Part shown: piece after piece, positions 7,693 to 15,998 of the stretch
How positions within the stretch are numbered: position 1 is the first letter of the stretch
Layout of the letters: each line of letters opens with the position of its first letter
Assembly: GCA_019240115.1 (NCBI GenBank)
Contig: JAFAYV010000050.1
Coordinates: forward strand, 1 to 49,951
Direction: 5' to 3'
DNA: 49,951 nt
From: Solirubrobacterales bacterium
Lineage (GTDB): Bacteria; Actinomycetota; Thermoleophilia; Solirubrobacterales; Solirubrobacteraceae
Program-made: the position numbers and the translations under genes
Notes under the pieces: model-generated
Databases searched by the model: none
Seen by the model: only the letters and a program-made list of their open reading frames with translations
Told to the model about the DNA's origin: nothing

Positions 7693-8865
7693 TCAGCCCG
7701 CGATCGCGGACAGGCGCGGCCGATCCGGCGGATCGGAGGCCAGCGGCGGCTCGTCGAGCGAGGGCGCGTAGGTCGGCTCGGGAGTCGGCTCCAGGCGCCG
7801 GGACAGGCCCGAGAGCCCGAGCAGGCGGGCCATCGCGGCGAGCGGCGGTCCGTAGCGCGCCCAGCCGCGCAGCTGCCCGAGGCCGTGGCCGAAGTGCATC
7901 GCGGCGAGCACCACCGGAACGAGCGCCGCGTCGCCCGGCGCCTGCGCCGCCGCCCGCGAGCGGGCTGCGCCGGCCGCGAGCGCGGCGGCGTAGCCCCCCA
8001 TCCCGAGCCGCGCGAGCCCTCGCGCCGCGCGGAGCGCGCGCAGCGCCCCGCCACCCCGGCCGACCGGCGCGACGCTCGCCGCCGCGGTCACCACCACTGC
8101 GGGCGGGAGCAGCAGCGACCCGCGCAGCGATCCCGGATGCGCAGTGGCGGTCCGCGCCCGGTACTCGCCGTAGCGCAGATACTGGTCAAACAGCTTGCGC
8201 ACGCTGTCGCGCGGCACGTACTCGGCGCCCATCGCCGGCACGCAGATGAGCGTGTCGCCGGCCTCGATGAAGCGCGCGGCCATCTCGGAGTCGGAGTTGC
8301 GCGGCCAGCGCTCGTCCCAGCCGCCGTACTCGATCAGCGTCGTGCGCTCCCAGACGCCCGCGAAGACGCCGGTGTCGAGCTCGTACTCGGGCCCCGAGCG
8401 CCCGCCGCCGTCGCGCCACTTGCGCGAGGCGCCGCGGCCGAGCGGCGCGCTCAGGGCGAGCGAGACCGCCCGCGACACCGGGCCGTGGCCGACGGGGACC
8501 TGCGGACCCGAGACCCAGCGCGTCCCGCCCCGCTGCAGCCGCGCCACGCCGAGCGCGACGTAGTCGTCGGGGTAGACGGTGTGGGCGTCCATCCGCACCA
8601 CCCAGCGGCCGCGGGCGTGGGCGAGCGCGACGTTGAGCCCGCTGGAGACGCTGGCGCTCGGGTTGTCGACCACCCGGATGCGCGGATCCTCGGCGGCGAA
8701 CGCCGCGAGCGCCTCACGGGTGCGGTCGCGCGAGCCGCCGTCGGCGAACACGTACTCGATCGTCCCCGCGAAGCGCTGACGGCGCATCGCGGCGACGGCG
8801 GGGCCGATGTAGCGCTCCTCGTTGAGCACCGGGATCAGCACCGAGCAGTCGACGACGTCCTCCAT
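7693..8865 (-). CDS. ExoA-like family 2 glycosyltransferase
   Basis: About 390 residues. An N-terminal GT-A domain has CSVLIPVLNEERYIGPAV, FADGGSRDRT, and RWVVRMDAHTVYPDDYV, where MDAH is the DxD-like metal site. Then come TGVFAGVWERTTL and GGWDERWPRNSDSEMAARF. The C-terminal third has hydrophobic segments and an Ala-rich region, as in succinoglycan ExoA-type enzymes that work at the membrane. The last ~40 residues are Pro/Glu/Asp-rich. It likely adds a hexose to the lipid-linked repeat unit. The ATG at 8865 is preceded by a TAGCGT hexamer nine bases upstream. It is divergent from asnB. Confidence 0.85.
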   Translation of the reverse strand: MEDVVDCSVLIPVLNEERYIGPAVAAMRRQRFAGTIEYVFADGGSRDRTREALAAFAAEDPRIRVVDNPSASVSSGLNVALAHARGRWVVRMDAHTVYPDDYVALGVARLQRGGTRWVSGPQVPVGHGPVSRAVSLALSAPLGRGASRKWRDGGGRSGPEYELDTGVFAGVWERTTLIEYGGWDERWPRNSDSEMAARFIEAGDTLICVPAMGAEYVPRDSVRKLFDQYLRYGEYRARTATAHPGSLRGSLLLPPAVVVTAAASVAPVGRGGGALRALRAARGLARLGMGGYAAALAAGAARSRAAAQAPGDAALVPVVLAAMHFGHGLGQLRGWARYGPPLAAMARLLGLSGLSRRLEPTPEPTYAPSLDEPPLASDPPDRPRLSAIAG

Positions 8866-8874
8866 GCCGACGCC

Positions 8875-8880
8875 ACGCTA
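8875..8880 (-). promoter_or_regulatory. Probable -10 hexamer of the ExoA-like GT gene
   Basis: TAGCGT on the reverse strand ends nine bases before the ATG at 8865, with no Shine-Dalgarno between. It fits the leaderless pattern seen repeatedly here. Confidence 0.4.
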
Positions 8881-8919
8881 GCGATCGTCGCGGCCGCCTG
8901 CGCCGATCTCCAGCGCCCG

Positions 8920-8963
8920 CGTCCGCGGGTCCCGCGGCCTTCGAGCACTCCCCGGCGGTGCCG
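8920..8963. repeat. Dispersed repeat end, copy A
   Basis: CGTCCGCGGGTCCCGCGG followed by CCTTCGAGCACTCCCCGGCG matches, with a handful of substitutions over about 44 bases, the reverse complement of the right end of the element at 38826-39030. Only this end is shared; the rest of that element is absent here. It lies in the divergent promoter region of the GT2 gene and asnB. Confidence 0.65.
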
Positions 8964-8986
8964 GCACGACCTGCGGTCCGAGACAC

Positions 8987-8992
8987 TACGAT
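8987..8992 (+). promoter_or_regulatory. Probable -10 hexamer of asnB
   Basis: TACGAT stands seven bases before the ATG at 9000. No Shine-Dalgarno is present, so transcription would start at or next to the start codon. Confidence 0.45.
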
Positions 8993-8999
8993 CAGCCCC

Positions 9000-10886
9000 A
9001 TGTGCGGGATCGCCGGGTTGGCCGGCAGATCCCCGGGGCGCCGCCGGGTCCTTGAGACGATCTCGGACGACCTGCGCCACCGGGGCCCCGACGAGTCGGG
9101 GATCTACGACGACGAGATGGTCAGCCTCGCCATCCGGCGGCTGGCGATCATCGACGTCGCCGGCGGCCATCAGCCCTACCACAACGAGTCGGGCACCGTG
9201 CACGTCGTCTTCAACGGCGAGATCTACGGCTTCCGGGCGCTGCGCGAGCGACTGCAGCGCGCCGGGCACCGCTTCGCCTCCGACACCGACGGCGAGGTGA
9301 TCGCACACGCCTACGAGGAGCACGGCGCCGCGTTCGTCTCCGAGCTCGACGGCATGTTCGCGCTCGCGCTGTGGGATGCGACCGAGCGCCGGCTCATCCT
9401 CGCGCGCGACCGCCTCGGCAAGAAGCCGCTGTTCTATTCGCAGCCCGCCCCGGGCTGCCTGACCTTCGCCTCCGAGCTCGGCTCGCTGCTGCTCGACGAG
9501 CGCATCCCGCGGCGGGTGGAGCCGGCGGCGCTCGCGGAGTACCTGCAGTACGGCTACGTCCCCTCGCCGCGCACGATGCTCCAGGGCGTTCTCAAGCTCG
9601 AGCCCGGCACGATGCTGACCTGGCGGCCGGGGGAGCCGGCGCGCGTGCATCGTTACTGGCAGCTGGACTTCGAGCCCAAGCTGTCGCTGTCCTACGCCGA
9701 GGCGCTCGACGAGTTCGAGGAGCGGTCGCGCGAGGCGGTCCGCGCGCGGCTCATCTCCGACGTTCCGCTCGGGGTGTTCCTGTCGGGCGGCGTCGACTCG
9801 AGCTACGTGCTCGCCCAGATGGCGGCCGCCGGCGCCTCGGACATCCAGTCGTTCGCGATCGGCTTCGCGGACGCCCGCTACGACGAGCGCTCCCACGCCG
9901 AGAAGATCGCCGAGCTCCTCGGGAGCACCCACCACGAGGCGGTGGTGGAGCCGACCGACCTGACGGAGATGCTCCCCGAGCTCGTCCACCACTACGGCGA
10001 GCCGTTCTCGGACCCATCGATGGTCCCGACCTTCTACCTCGCCCGCTGGGCGCGGCGGCGGATCACGGTCGCGCTGACCGGCGAGGGCGGCGACGAGCTG
10101 TTCGGCGGCTATTACCGCCATCAGGCGGTCCGGCTCGCCGGCTACGCCGACCATCTCCCCGACGGGGCGCGCCGGCTCGCGGGCGTCGCCGCGCACCGGC
10201 TCGAGCCCCGAGGCGCGCACCCGATGTCGCTGCGCCACCGCGGCTACCGGTTCCTGCGCTCGGTCGCGCTGCACCCACGCGAGCGCTACGCCGAGTGGAC
10301 TGCCGTCCTCTCGCCCGCCGAGCGCGCGGCGCTCGCGCCCGGACTGGGTGCGGCCGAGCCCTTCGACCCGCCCGGCGTCGCCCGGCGGCCGCTCGACCGG
10401 GCACTGGCAACCGACCTCGCCCGGTCGATGCCCGACCAGCTGCTGTTCAAGATGGACATCGCGACGATGGCCAGCTCATTGGAGGCCCGGGCGCCGCTGC
10501 TCGACTATCGGCTCGCCGAGTGGGCGGCGCGGCTGCCGCCGAGCTTCAAACAGCGCGGCACGACACGCAAGCGGCTCATCGCCGACGCGCTCGCGCGCCA
10601 CGTGCCGGCCGAGCTGTTCAAGCGCCCGAAGATGGGCTTCACCGCCCCGATCCCCGCCTGGCTGCGCGGCGAGCTCTACGAGCTGACCACCGACACCCTG
10701 CTCGGCGCCGCGGCGCGCGAGCGCGGGATCGCCGACCCCGCGGAGGTCGAACGCCTGATCGCCGAGCATCGCGCGGGCACCGAGCACACGCGCGGCCTGT
10801 GGTCGCTGCTCATGCTCGAGCTGTGGCATCAGGAGTTCATCGACAGAAAGCCCGCGAGCCGGGCGCACTCGGCGGCCAGCGTGTGA
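9000..10886 (+). CDS. asnB: Asparagine synthase (glutamine-hydrolysing) family amidotransferase
   Basis: About 628 residues. It begins MCGIAGLAG: Cys2 is the Ntn glutaminase nucleophile, which fixes the start at 9000. The class II glutaminase domain spans ~2-200 (RHRGPDESG, VFNGEIYGF). The synthetase domain follows with the PP-loop LSGGVDSS at ~261-268, GEGGDELFGGYYRH, and KMDIATMASSLEARAPLLDY. The family makes asparagine from aspartate, ATP and glutamine. Members inside polysaccharide loci, including XrtA/PEP-CTERM-linked ones, are thought to amidate sugars or other acids. Its setting among EPS genes favours that second role, for example amidation of a uronic acid, but this is inference. Its last 58 bases overlap the convergent GT4 gene. 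Confidence 0.9.
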   Translation: MCGIAGLAGRSPGRRRVLETISDDLRHRGPDESGIYDDEMVSLAIRRLAIIDVAGGHQPYHNESGTVHVVFNGEIYGFRALRERLQRAGHRFASDTDGEVIAHAYEEHGAAFVSELDGMFALALWDATERRLILARDRLGKKPLFYSQPAPGCLTFASELGSLLLDERIPRRVEPAALAEYLQYGYVPSPRTMLQGVLKLEPGTMLTWRPGEPARVHRYWQLDFEPKLSLSYAEALDEFEERSREAVRARLISDVPLGVFLSGGVDSSYVLAQMAAAGASDIQSFAIGFADARYDERSHAEKIAELLGSTHHEAVVEPTDLTEMLPELVHHYGEPFSDPSMVPTFYLARWARRRITVALTGEGGDELFGGYYRHQAVRLAGYADHLPDGARRLAGVAAHRLEPRGAHPMSLRHRGYRFLRSVALHPRERYAEWTAVLSPAERAALAPGLGAAEPFDPPGVARRPLDRALATDLARSMPDQLLFKMDIATMASSLEARAPLLDYRLAEWAARLPPSFKQRGTTRKRLIADALARHVPAELFKRPKMGFTAPIPAWLRGELYELTTDTLLGAAARERGIADPAEVERLIAEHRAGTEHTRGLWSLLMLELWHQEFIDRKPASRAHSAASV

Positions 10887-11992
10887 TCGGCGGCGGCCGC
10901 GAAGGCCGCCTCGACGCATCGCCGGCGCAGCGCATCGTCTCCCACCAGGCGTCCGAGGCCCTCGGCGGCCGTGTCGGCATCCCCGGCCGCGGCGAGCAGC
11001 CCGCGGTCGCGGACGAGGTCGCCGACGCCGCCGACGTCGGTGGCGACGACCGGCAGCCGCGAGGCGAACGCCTCGAGGATGACCTGGGGCACCCCCTCGG
11101 TCATCGACACGTGCAGCAGCGCGTGCGAGCGGCGGTAGAAGTCCCACAGCCCGCGGTCGACCGGGACGTAGCCGTGCAGCAGGAGCCGATCCGCGACCCC
11201 CAGCTCGGCGGCGCGCTCGCGCAGCGCCTGCGCGAGCGTCCCGTCGCCGCACACCTCCAGGCGCCACCGCGGGTCTGACTGCAGCGCGCGATGCAGGACG
11301 TCCGCCATCAGCAGGGGATTCTTCTCGGGGTCCAGGCGGCCGACGCTGAGCATCGCCAGCGCCTCCGCGTCGTAGCGGCGGTCGTCGTGCGCGGGATCGA
11401 GCAGGTCGTCGGCGCTCAGCAAGGATACGTAGGCGTCCAGCAGGACGGGCGAACGGCGGTACTTGCGCGCGAGCTCGGGGCCCACGACGACGACCGGCAG
11501 CCGACGGGCGAGCCCGCGAAACGCGGTCTCGAGCACCTGTGCGGCGGCGAGCACGAGCCGCTGCCCCGGGCGCCGGTGACGGATCAACTCGGGCAGGTCC
11601 TGGCGGACCCCGAGCACGACGCGTCGACGCCGCAGGCGCCCGAGCAGCGCGAACAGGAGCGCCTGAGGCGGGTTGGGCCCGAGCACCCAGACGACGTCGA
11701 GCCCGGCCAGAGCCCGCCAGAAGCGCCACAGGGCCACCGGCACGGTTCGCAGCACCGACGCCAGGTCGGCGCCGCTGCGGTAATAGGGCAGGCCGACGAA
11801 CTCGGCGCCGCGGAGCGCGAACGGGAACTCGACCTCGCCGGCGCCGGGATCGAGGCGCCCGAGCACGACGAGGCGCGCGCAGTGCGGCGCAAGTCCCTCC
11901 ACGAACCGGATGAACGGAAGTTCGGCGAAGACCGCGCCGTCGACCACCCGATAGGAGAAGTCGCAGTAGACGCCGAGCCGCAGGTCAGACAC
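10829..11992 (-). CDS. Family 4 glycosyltransferase
   Basis: About 387 residues with a GT-B fold. The C-terminal half carries the usual landmarks: MLSVGRLDPEKNPLLMADVL (start of the nucleotide-sugar domain), LEVCGDGTLAQALRERA, LLLHGYVPVDRGLWDFY, and HVSMTEGVPQVILEAFASRL followed by PVVATDVGG, where the E-G-x-P-x-x-x-x-E signature of retaining GT4 enzymes is intact. It would transfer a nucleotide-activated sugar to the growing repeat unit. It is the last gene of the leftward operon, overlapping the deacetylase gene by eight bases, and its end overlaps asnB by 58. Confidence 0.88.
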   Translation of the reverse strand: MSDLRLGVYCDFSYRVVDGAVFAELPFIRFVEGLAPHCARLVVLGRLDPGAGEVEFPFALRGAEFVGLPYYRSGADLASVLRTVPVALWRFWRALAGLDVVWVLGPNPPQALLFALLGRLRRRRVVLGVRQDLPELIRHRRPGQRLVLAAAQVLETAFRGLARRLPVVVVGPELARKYRRSPVLLDAYVSLLSADDLLDPAHDDRRYDAEALAMLSVGRLDPEKNPLLMADVLHRALQSDPRWRLEVCGDGTLAQALRERAAELGVADRLLLHGYVPVDRGLWDFYRRSHALLHVSMTEGVPQVILEAFASRLPVVATDVGGVGDLVRDRGLLAAAGDADTAAEGLGRLVGDDALRRRCVEAAFAAAADHTLAAECARLAGFLSMNS

Positions 11993-12752
11993 CGGCGGGA
12001 GGCTCGAGGTTCAGCGAGCGCTTGGCCAGCAGCTTGGTCGCATAGGCGTACTCGGTCAGCGGACCGACCTTGAGCCGGAAGCGGGCCCACGTGTCCTTGT
12101 GGTAGATCCCAACCCGCGGGAAGCGGAAGCGATCGAGCGTCGCGGTCTGCCACTCGAGCGCGGCGGCGCCGCTGTAGCCGGCGTGCTCGGCGTGGCGCTG
12201 GACGCGCGCGTCGGTGTCGCCGTAGGGATAGGCGATCGTGGTCGCCGGGCGTCCCAGCCGGGCTCCGCACGTCTGGCGCGACTCGGCCAACTCGGCCATC
12301 AGGGTGTCGTCGTCAAGCGAGGACAGCATCGGATGACGGCGGGAGTGCGATCCGATCTCCCAGCCGTCCTCCATGAGCTCGCCGAGGTCCTCCCAGCCCA
12401 TCGAGGCCAGCTCGTGACCGTCCGGCGTCCTCAGCCAGTGATCGAGGCCGGGCCAGGCGAGCGGACTCCTCGCGGAGACGTAGTCGGTGGGCGCGAAGAC
12501 GGTCGCCGGGTATCCGGCGTCATGGAGGATCGGGGCGGCGTAGGTCTTGACCGACTGGAAGGCGTCGTCGAAGGTGACCACGACCGTCGGCTCGCTCGGC
12601 TCACGCTCGACGACATCGGCGAACGTCGTGCCGGCATACCCGCGTTTCCGCAAGCCGACGATCTGACGCTCAAAGGCCTCGGGCGTGACCGACAGGCCCG
12701 CTTCCCAGGAGGGGCTGATCGCGTGATAGCAGAGCACCAGCAGCTTGTTCAC
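11985..12752 (-). CDS. NodB-type polysaccharide deacetylase (CE4)
   Basis: About 255 residues. The CE4 motifs are complete: TFDD at ~60-63 (catalytic base and metal Asp), HSRRH at ~136-140 (the two metal histidines), and an R-x-x-x-Y/PYG motif in TIAYPYGDTDARV. The family removes acetyl groups from N-acetylhexosamines in polymers or lipid-linked sugars. No signal peptide or membrane segment is visible, so it may act on cytoplasmic precursors. GTG start, well supported by AGGAGG about 10 bases upstream. It overlaps the downstream GT4 gene by eight bases. Upstream is a 129-base gap with an alternative small frame (12670-12813). Confidence 0.9.
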   Translation of the reverse strand: MNKLLVLCYHAISPSWEAGLSVTPEAFERQIVGLRKRGYAGTTFADVVEREPSEPTVVVTFDDAFQSVKTYAAPILHDAGYPATVFAPTDYVSARSPLAWPGLDHWLRTPDGHELASMGWEDLGELMEDGWEIGSHSRRHPMLSSLDDDTLMAELAESRQTCGARLGRPATTIAYPYGDTDARVQRHAEHAGYSGAAALEWQTATLDRFRFPRVGIYHKDTWARFRLKVGPLTEYAYATKLLAKRSLNLEPPAGV

Positions 12753-12881
12753 CGCGGCACACCCTCCTCAGCCCGCCCCCGGCCGCAGGCGGGGTGACGG
12801 CAAGCGGTCCCATATTCCTCCTGTGCGAGGAAAACACACGACGATGGCGCTGCGCAAGCGGCTACCGTCGCGGCGACGCGC

Positions 12882-14321
12882 TCAGCCGGCGCCGCCATGG
12901 CCGTTGCCGGCGATCGCGGGGAGGGCCGCGCCGCCGGTGCCCGGAGCGCTCGCCGTCCGCGTCGGCACCGCGCTGAGCGCCGTGCGGCTGAGCGCGAGCG
13001 TCGCCGCACAGAACGCGAACACGAGCCACAGCTGCTTGGAGAACTCGCCGGAGAGAAAGACGTCGGCGACCATGAACGCCAGCAGGGACAGGGCGAGCGA
13101 GCGGGCGATCAGCTCCATCTCGGTGTCGCCACGACGCGAGAAGTTGCGCGCGGCTCTCAGCGCGGCCCACAGGCAGGTCAGCATGATCGTGGCCAGCAGG
13201 ACGAACCCCGGCAGTCCGAGGTCGGCGGCGAGCTCGAGGTAGATGTCGTGCGCCACGTGAGGATCGTCGACGATCAGATCGGCACGCGTGATCGTGCCCG
13301 GCTGCTGCAGATAATGGATCTCGGCGACCTGGAAGTTGCCTGAGCCGACCCCGCGGACGGGATGGGCGTCGACCATCCGCCGCCCGACCGCCCACAGGTC
13401 GGTGCGCCCGTTGGTGTCGGCCATCTCCACCCGCTGTCGGGCCGCCTGCGGGGCGAGGACGAGGTAGTAGGTGAGCGTTCCGAACGTGGTGATCGCCAGC
13501 AGGACCACCGCGATCCCCCGCCAGCGTCCGCCGATGACCACTCCGGCGACGAGCATGGCTCCGAGGGCCACCAGGCCGCCGCGCGACAGGGTGTCGATCG
13601 CGCCGGCGAGGCAGATGAGTCCCCCGATGGCGCAGGCCAGCGAAGCCTCGGGCCGGGCGCGCAGCGCGCGCGTGAGCGCCATCGCCATCGGGATCGCCGC
13701 GACCAGCACCGCCGCCAGCTCGTTGGGATCGAGCCCCGAGCCCGACAGGCGTCCCGATACGGAGGTTCCGGCGCCGACGAACCCCACGATCGAGGAGATG
13801 ACGGCTCCGCCGAGGAACGCGGCCATCATCCACAGCAGGTGCTCCCGGCGGCGCGTGGCGGCGAGCACGATCGGGATGAGCAGCATGTTCAGCGCAAAGC
13901 GCGTCGTCGAGGTGACGGCGTCGCCCTGGCCATAGGCCCAGATGATGCTGAACGCCGACCAGACGAGCAGCGCCACGCAGGAGATCGTCAGCAGCGGCGG
14001 GGCCCGGGACAGCGAGGCCGACCGGCTGCGATGGCGGCTCAAGGTCGTCGCATACCAGGAGCCGAACAGCAGCAGGCCGGCGAGCTTGGTCAGGCTCGCC
14101 CCCCCGCTCGAGACGATGTCGAGAAACGACACGAGCGTGAACAGGACCACGCCGACGGCGACGTCGGCGACCGTCGCGGCGGCGAACACGATCCCGAACG
14201 CGGCCGCGACCCCGAGCGCGGGCTCGATCCCGCTCGCCAGCCCGATGATCACGCAGAGCGCGAGCGCGCCCGCGATGCCCCAGGTGCGCGCGGTCGGCGC
14301 CCAGGACAGCCGCTCGATCAT
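12882..14321 (-). CDS. O-antigen ligase/polymerase family membrane protein
   Basis: About 479 residues with ten or more hydrophobic segments. The Wzy_C region is clear: SGLDPNELAAVLVAAIPMAM, TLSRGGLVALGAMLVAGVV, then a periplasmic loop with GRTDLWAVGRRMVDAHPVRG, VGSGNF and HDIYLELAADLGLPGFVLL, in which the H-D replaces the common H-N. It probably polymerises repeat units or joins the chain to its acceptor outside the membrane. Its start overlaps the end of the Wzz/kinase gene by four bases (ATGA), the classic sign of coupled expression. The C-terminal ~30 residues are low-complexity. The window has a second member at 1-1617, so one may be polymerase and the other ligase. Confidence 0.87.
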   Translation of the reverse strand: MIERLSWAPTARTWGIAGALALCVIIGLASGIEPALGVAAAFGIVFAAATVADVAVGVVLFTLVSFLDIVSSGGASLTKLAGLLLFGSWYATTLSRHRSRSASLSRAPPLLTISCVALLVWSAFSIIWAYGQGDAVTSTTRFALNMLLIPIVLAATRRREHLLWMMAAFLGGAVISSIVGFVGAGTSVSGRLSGSGLDPNELAAVLVAAIPMAMALTRALRARPEASLACAIGGLICLAGAIDTLSRGGLVALGAMLVAGVVIGGRWRGIAVVLLAITTFGTLTYYLVLAPQAARQRVEMADTNGRTDLWAVGRRMVDAHPVRGVGSGNFQVAEIHYLQQPGTITRADLIVDDPHVAHDIYLELAADLGLPGFVLLATIMLTCLWAALRAARNFSRRGDTEMELIARSLALSLLAFMVADVFLSGEFSKQLWLVFAFCAATLALSRTALSAVPTRTASAPGTGGAALPAIAGNGHGGAG

Positions 14322-15913
14322 TCAGTCGGGCTCGAGATCGGCCCCAGCCGCACGCCCGAGCGCTCGACCGGGTCTCCCACCGTCGACGGCGCCGCCTGGT
14401 AGTAGCCGGTGCCGGCGCGGGGGCTCTCGCCGATCAGCAGCACGCCGGCGACCGAGGCCGACTGCGTGCTCAGCAGCTCGCGCAGGTCGACCAGCCGCGC
14501 GAGGCGCGAGACGCCGAGCCGGGCGACGACGACGACCTCGTCGACGGCGTTGGCCAGCGGCAGCGCGTCGATCACCGCGGTCAGCGGCGGCGAGTCGATG
14601 ACCACGTAGTCCGCCGCCTCGCGGGCCTCGGTGACGAGAGAGCTGATGGTGTCGTAGGAGAGGCTGTCGGCGAGCTGGGCTCGGGGCGCCTGAACGGCCA
14701 GCGTGCGGAACTCGATCCCGCCGACGTTGACGTCGGTCAGCGCCTCCTCGAGCTCGTAGCGCCCCGCGATCACGTGCTCGGTTCCGCGCGCCACCTCGAG
14801 GTTGAGGGTGCGGGCGATCATCGGCCGGCGCAGGTCGAGCTCGATCAGGACGACCCGAGAGCCGCTCTGAGCGATCGAGGCGGCGAGGTTGATCGCCGAC
14901 GTCGTCTTGCCCTCCGAGGGCGCCGAGCCGGTGATCAGATACGAGCGGCCGGCGACGCGCGAGCCGCGGTCGAGCATCATCCGCAGCACGCGGTAGCCCT
15001 CGGCGGCGAGCAGCGAGAGCTCGCCGGGAAGCATCGGTCCGCGGTGGTCGCGCATCCGCAGAACCCCGACGCGCCGGACGGTCGGGACGCGGGCGAGTAC
15101 GCGCCAGCCGAGCAGCTCGCGCAGCTGGTCCTCGCGCCGGAGCTTGGGGTCCAGCGCGTCGACCGCGAACGCCGCGGCGATCCCGAGCACCAGGCCGGCG
15201 ATCAGGCCGGCGATCAGCGCCAGCTTCGTCCGGGGGGTGAAGGGCGCGGTCGGCAGCTGAGCGGGCGAGGAGACCACGAGCGTCGGGTCGCCGGAGGTCT
15301 GCAGCTGCTTGAGGTAGTTCAGCTCGGCGGTAGACGTCGTGTCGGCGGCCTTGACCGCGGGTGATTCGGCCTTCAGCTGGGCCTGGAGCCCCGGGATGAC
15401 GGTGCTGAGCGCCCGATGCAGCGCGGCCGTGCGCGTCTTGACCGTCTGACTGGCGAACGCGTTGGCGATGCGCTGCGCGTCGCCCGCCGAGCTCGCGGTC
15501 GCCTGCACGGCGACGAGATCGCTCTGACCGATTGGCGTGGCGTTGACGTCCCCGAGCAGTTGGGTCGGGGTGCGGTGCAGCCCGAGCTGCCGGATGACCG
15601 CCTGCGCGATCGCGGGCGTCGTGATGAGGCTCGCGCCGGTCAGGGTGTCGCGCGTCGGGTCCGTCGAGGAATGCAGCACCGGCAGGCCGACCGTGAACGT
15701 GTCCTGCGGCTGGATCGGCGAGACGATCATCTGCGCCGCGGACTCATATCTCCGGGTCGCGATCTGCGTGTAGGCGCCCGCCGCGAGCAGCGCCACGACG
15801 ACGCACGCGAGGACCAGCTTCCAGTGCTCCACGATCGTGCGTCCATACCGCCCGATGCCCAGCGACGCGCTTTCGGCGGCGCGCCGTCCCGCTCCCGAGT
15901 CATATGAGCTCAT
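14318..15913 (-). CDS. Chain-length determinant fused to BY-kinase (Wzz/Wzc-CpsD type)
   Basis: About 531 residues. Residues ~1-250 are a Wzz-like domain with two membrane helices (~33-52 and ~231-252) flanking an extracytoplasmic coil region. Residues ~320-500 are a CpsD/CapB-type tyrosine autokinase: Walker A GSAPSEGKTT at ~329-338, Walker A' VVLIELDLRRP (Glu in place of the first Asp of the usual DxD), Walker B YVVIDSPP. The C-terminus has only one GYYQ and no Tyr cluster, so autophosphorylation may be minor or differ. The family controls polymer length by working with Wzy. A CATAGT hexamer lies eight bases before the ATG, so this gene may have its own start site within the operon. Confidence 0.9.
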   Translation of the reverse strand: MSSYDSGAGRRAAESASLGIGRYGRTIVEHWKLVLACVVVALLAAGAYTQIATRRYESAAQMIVSPIQPQDTFTVGLPVLHSSTDPTRDTLTGASLITTPAIAQAVIRQLGLHRTPTQLLGDVNATPIGQSDLVAVQATASSAGDAQRIANAFASQTVKTRTAALHRALSTVIPGLQAQLKAESPAVKAADTTSTAELNYLKQLQTSGDPTLVVSSPAQLPTAPFTPRTKLALIAGLIAGLVLGIAAAFAVDALDPKLRREDQLRELLGWRVLARVPTVRRVGVLRMRDHRGPMLPGELSLLAAEGYRVLRMMLDRGSRVAGRSYLITGSAPSEGKTTSAINLAASIAQSGSRVVLIELDLRRPMIARTLNLEVARGTEHVIAGRYELEEALTDVNVGGIEFRTLAVQAPRAQLADSLSYDTISSLVTEAREAADYVVIDSPPLTAVIDALPLANAVDEVVVVARLGVSRLARLVDLRELLSTQSASVAGVLLIGESPRAGTGYYQAAPSTVGDPVERSGVRLGPISSPTE

Positions 15914-15921
15914 TGCGCGCC

Positions 15922-15927
15922 ACTATG
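15922..15927 (-). promoter_or_regulatory. Possible internal -10 hexamer before the Wzz/kinase gene
   Basis: CATAGT on the reverse strand ends eight bases before the ATG at 15913, in the 85-base gap after the epimerase gene. No Shine-Dalgarno is seen. Confidence 0.3.
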
Positions 15928-15998
15928 CCACGGGCCGGAGCGGCCTGCGGCACTTACATCCCAGATTTCTGCAGATCGCGAGATGATCGACTGCATGA

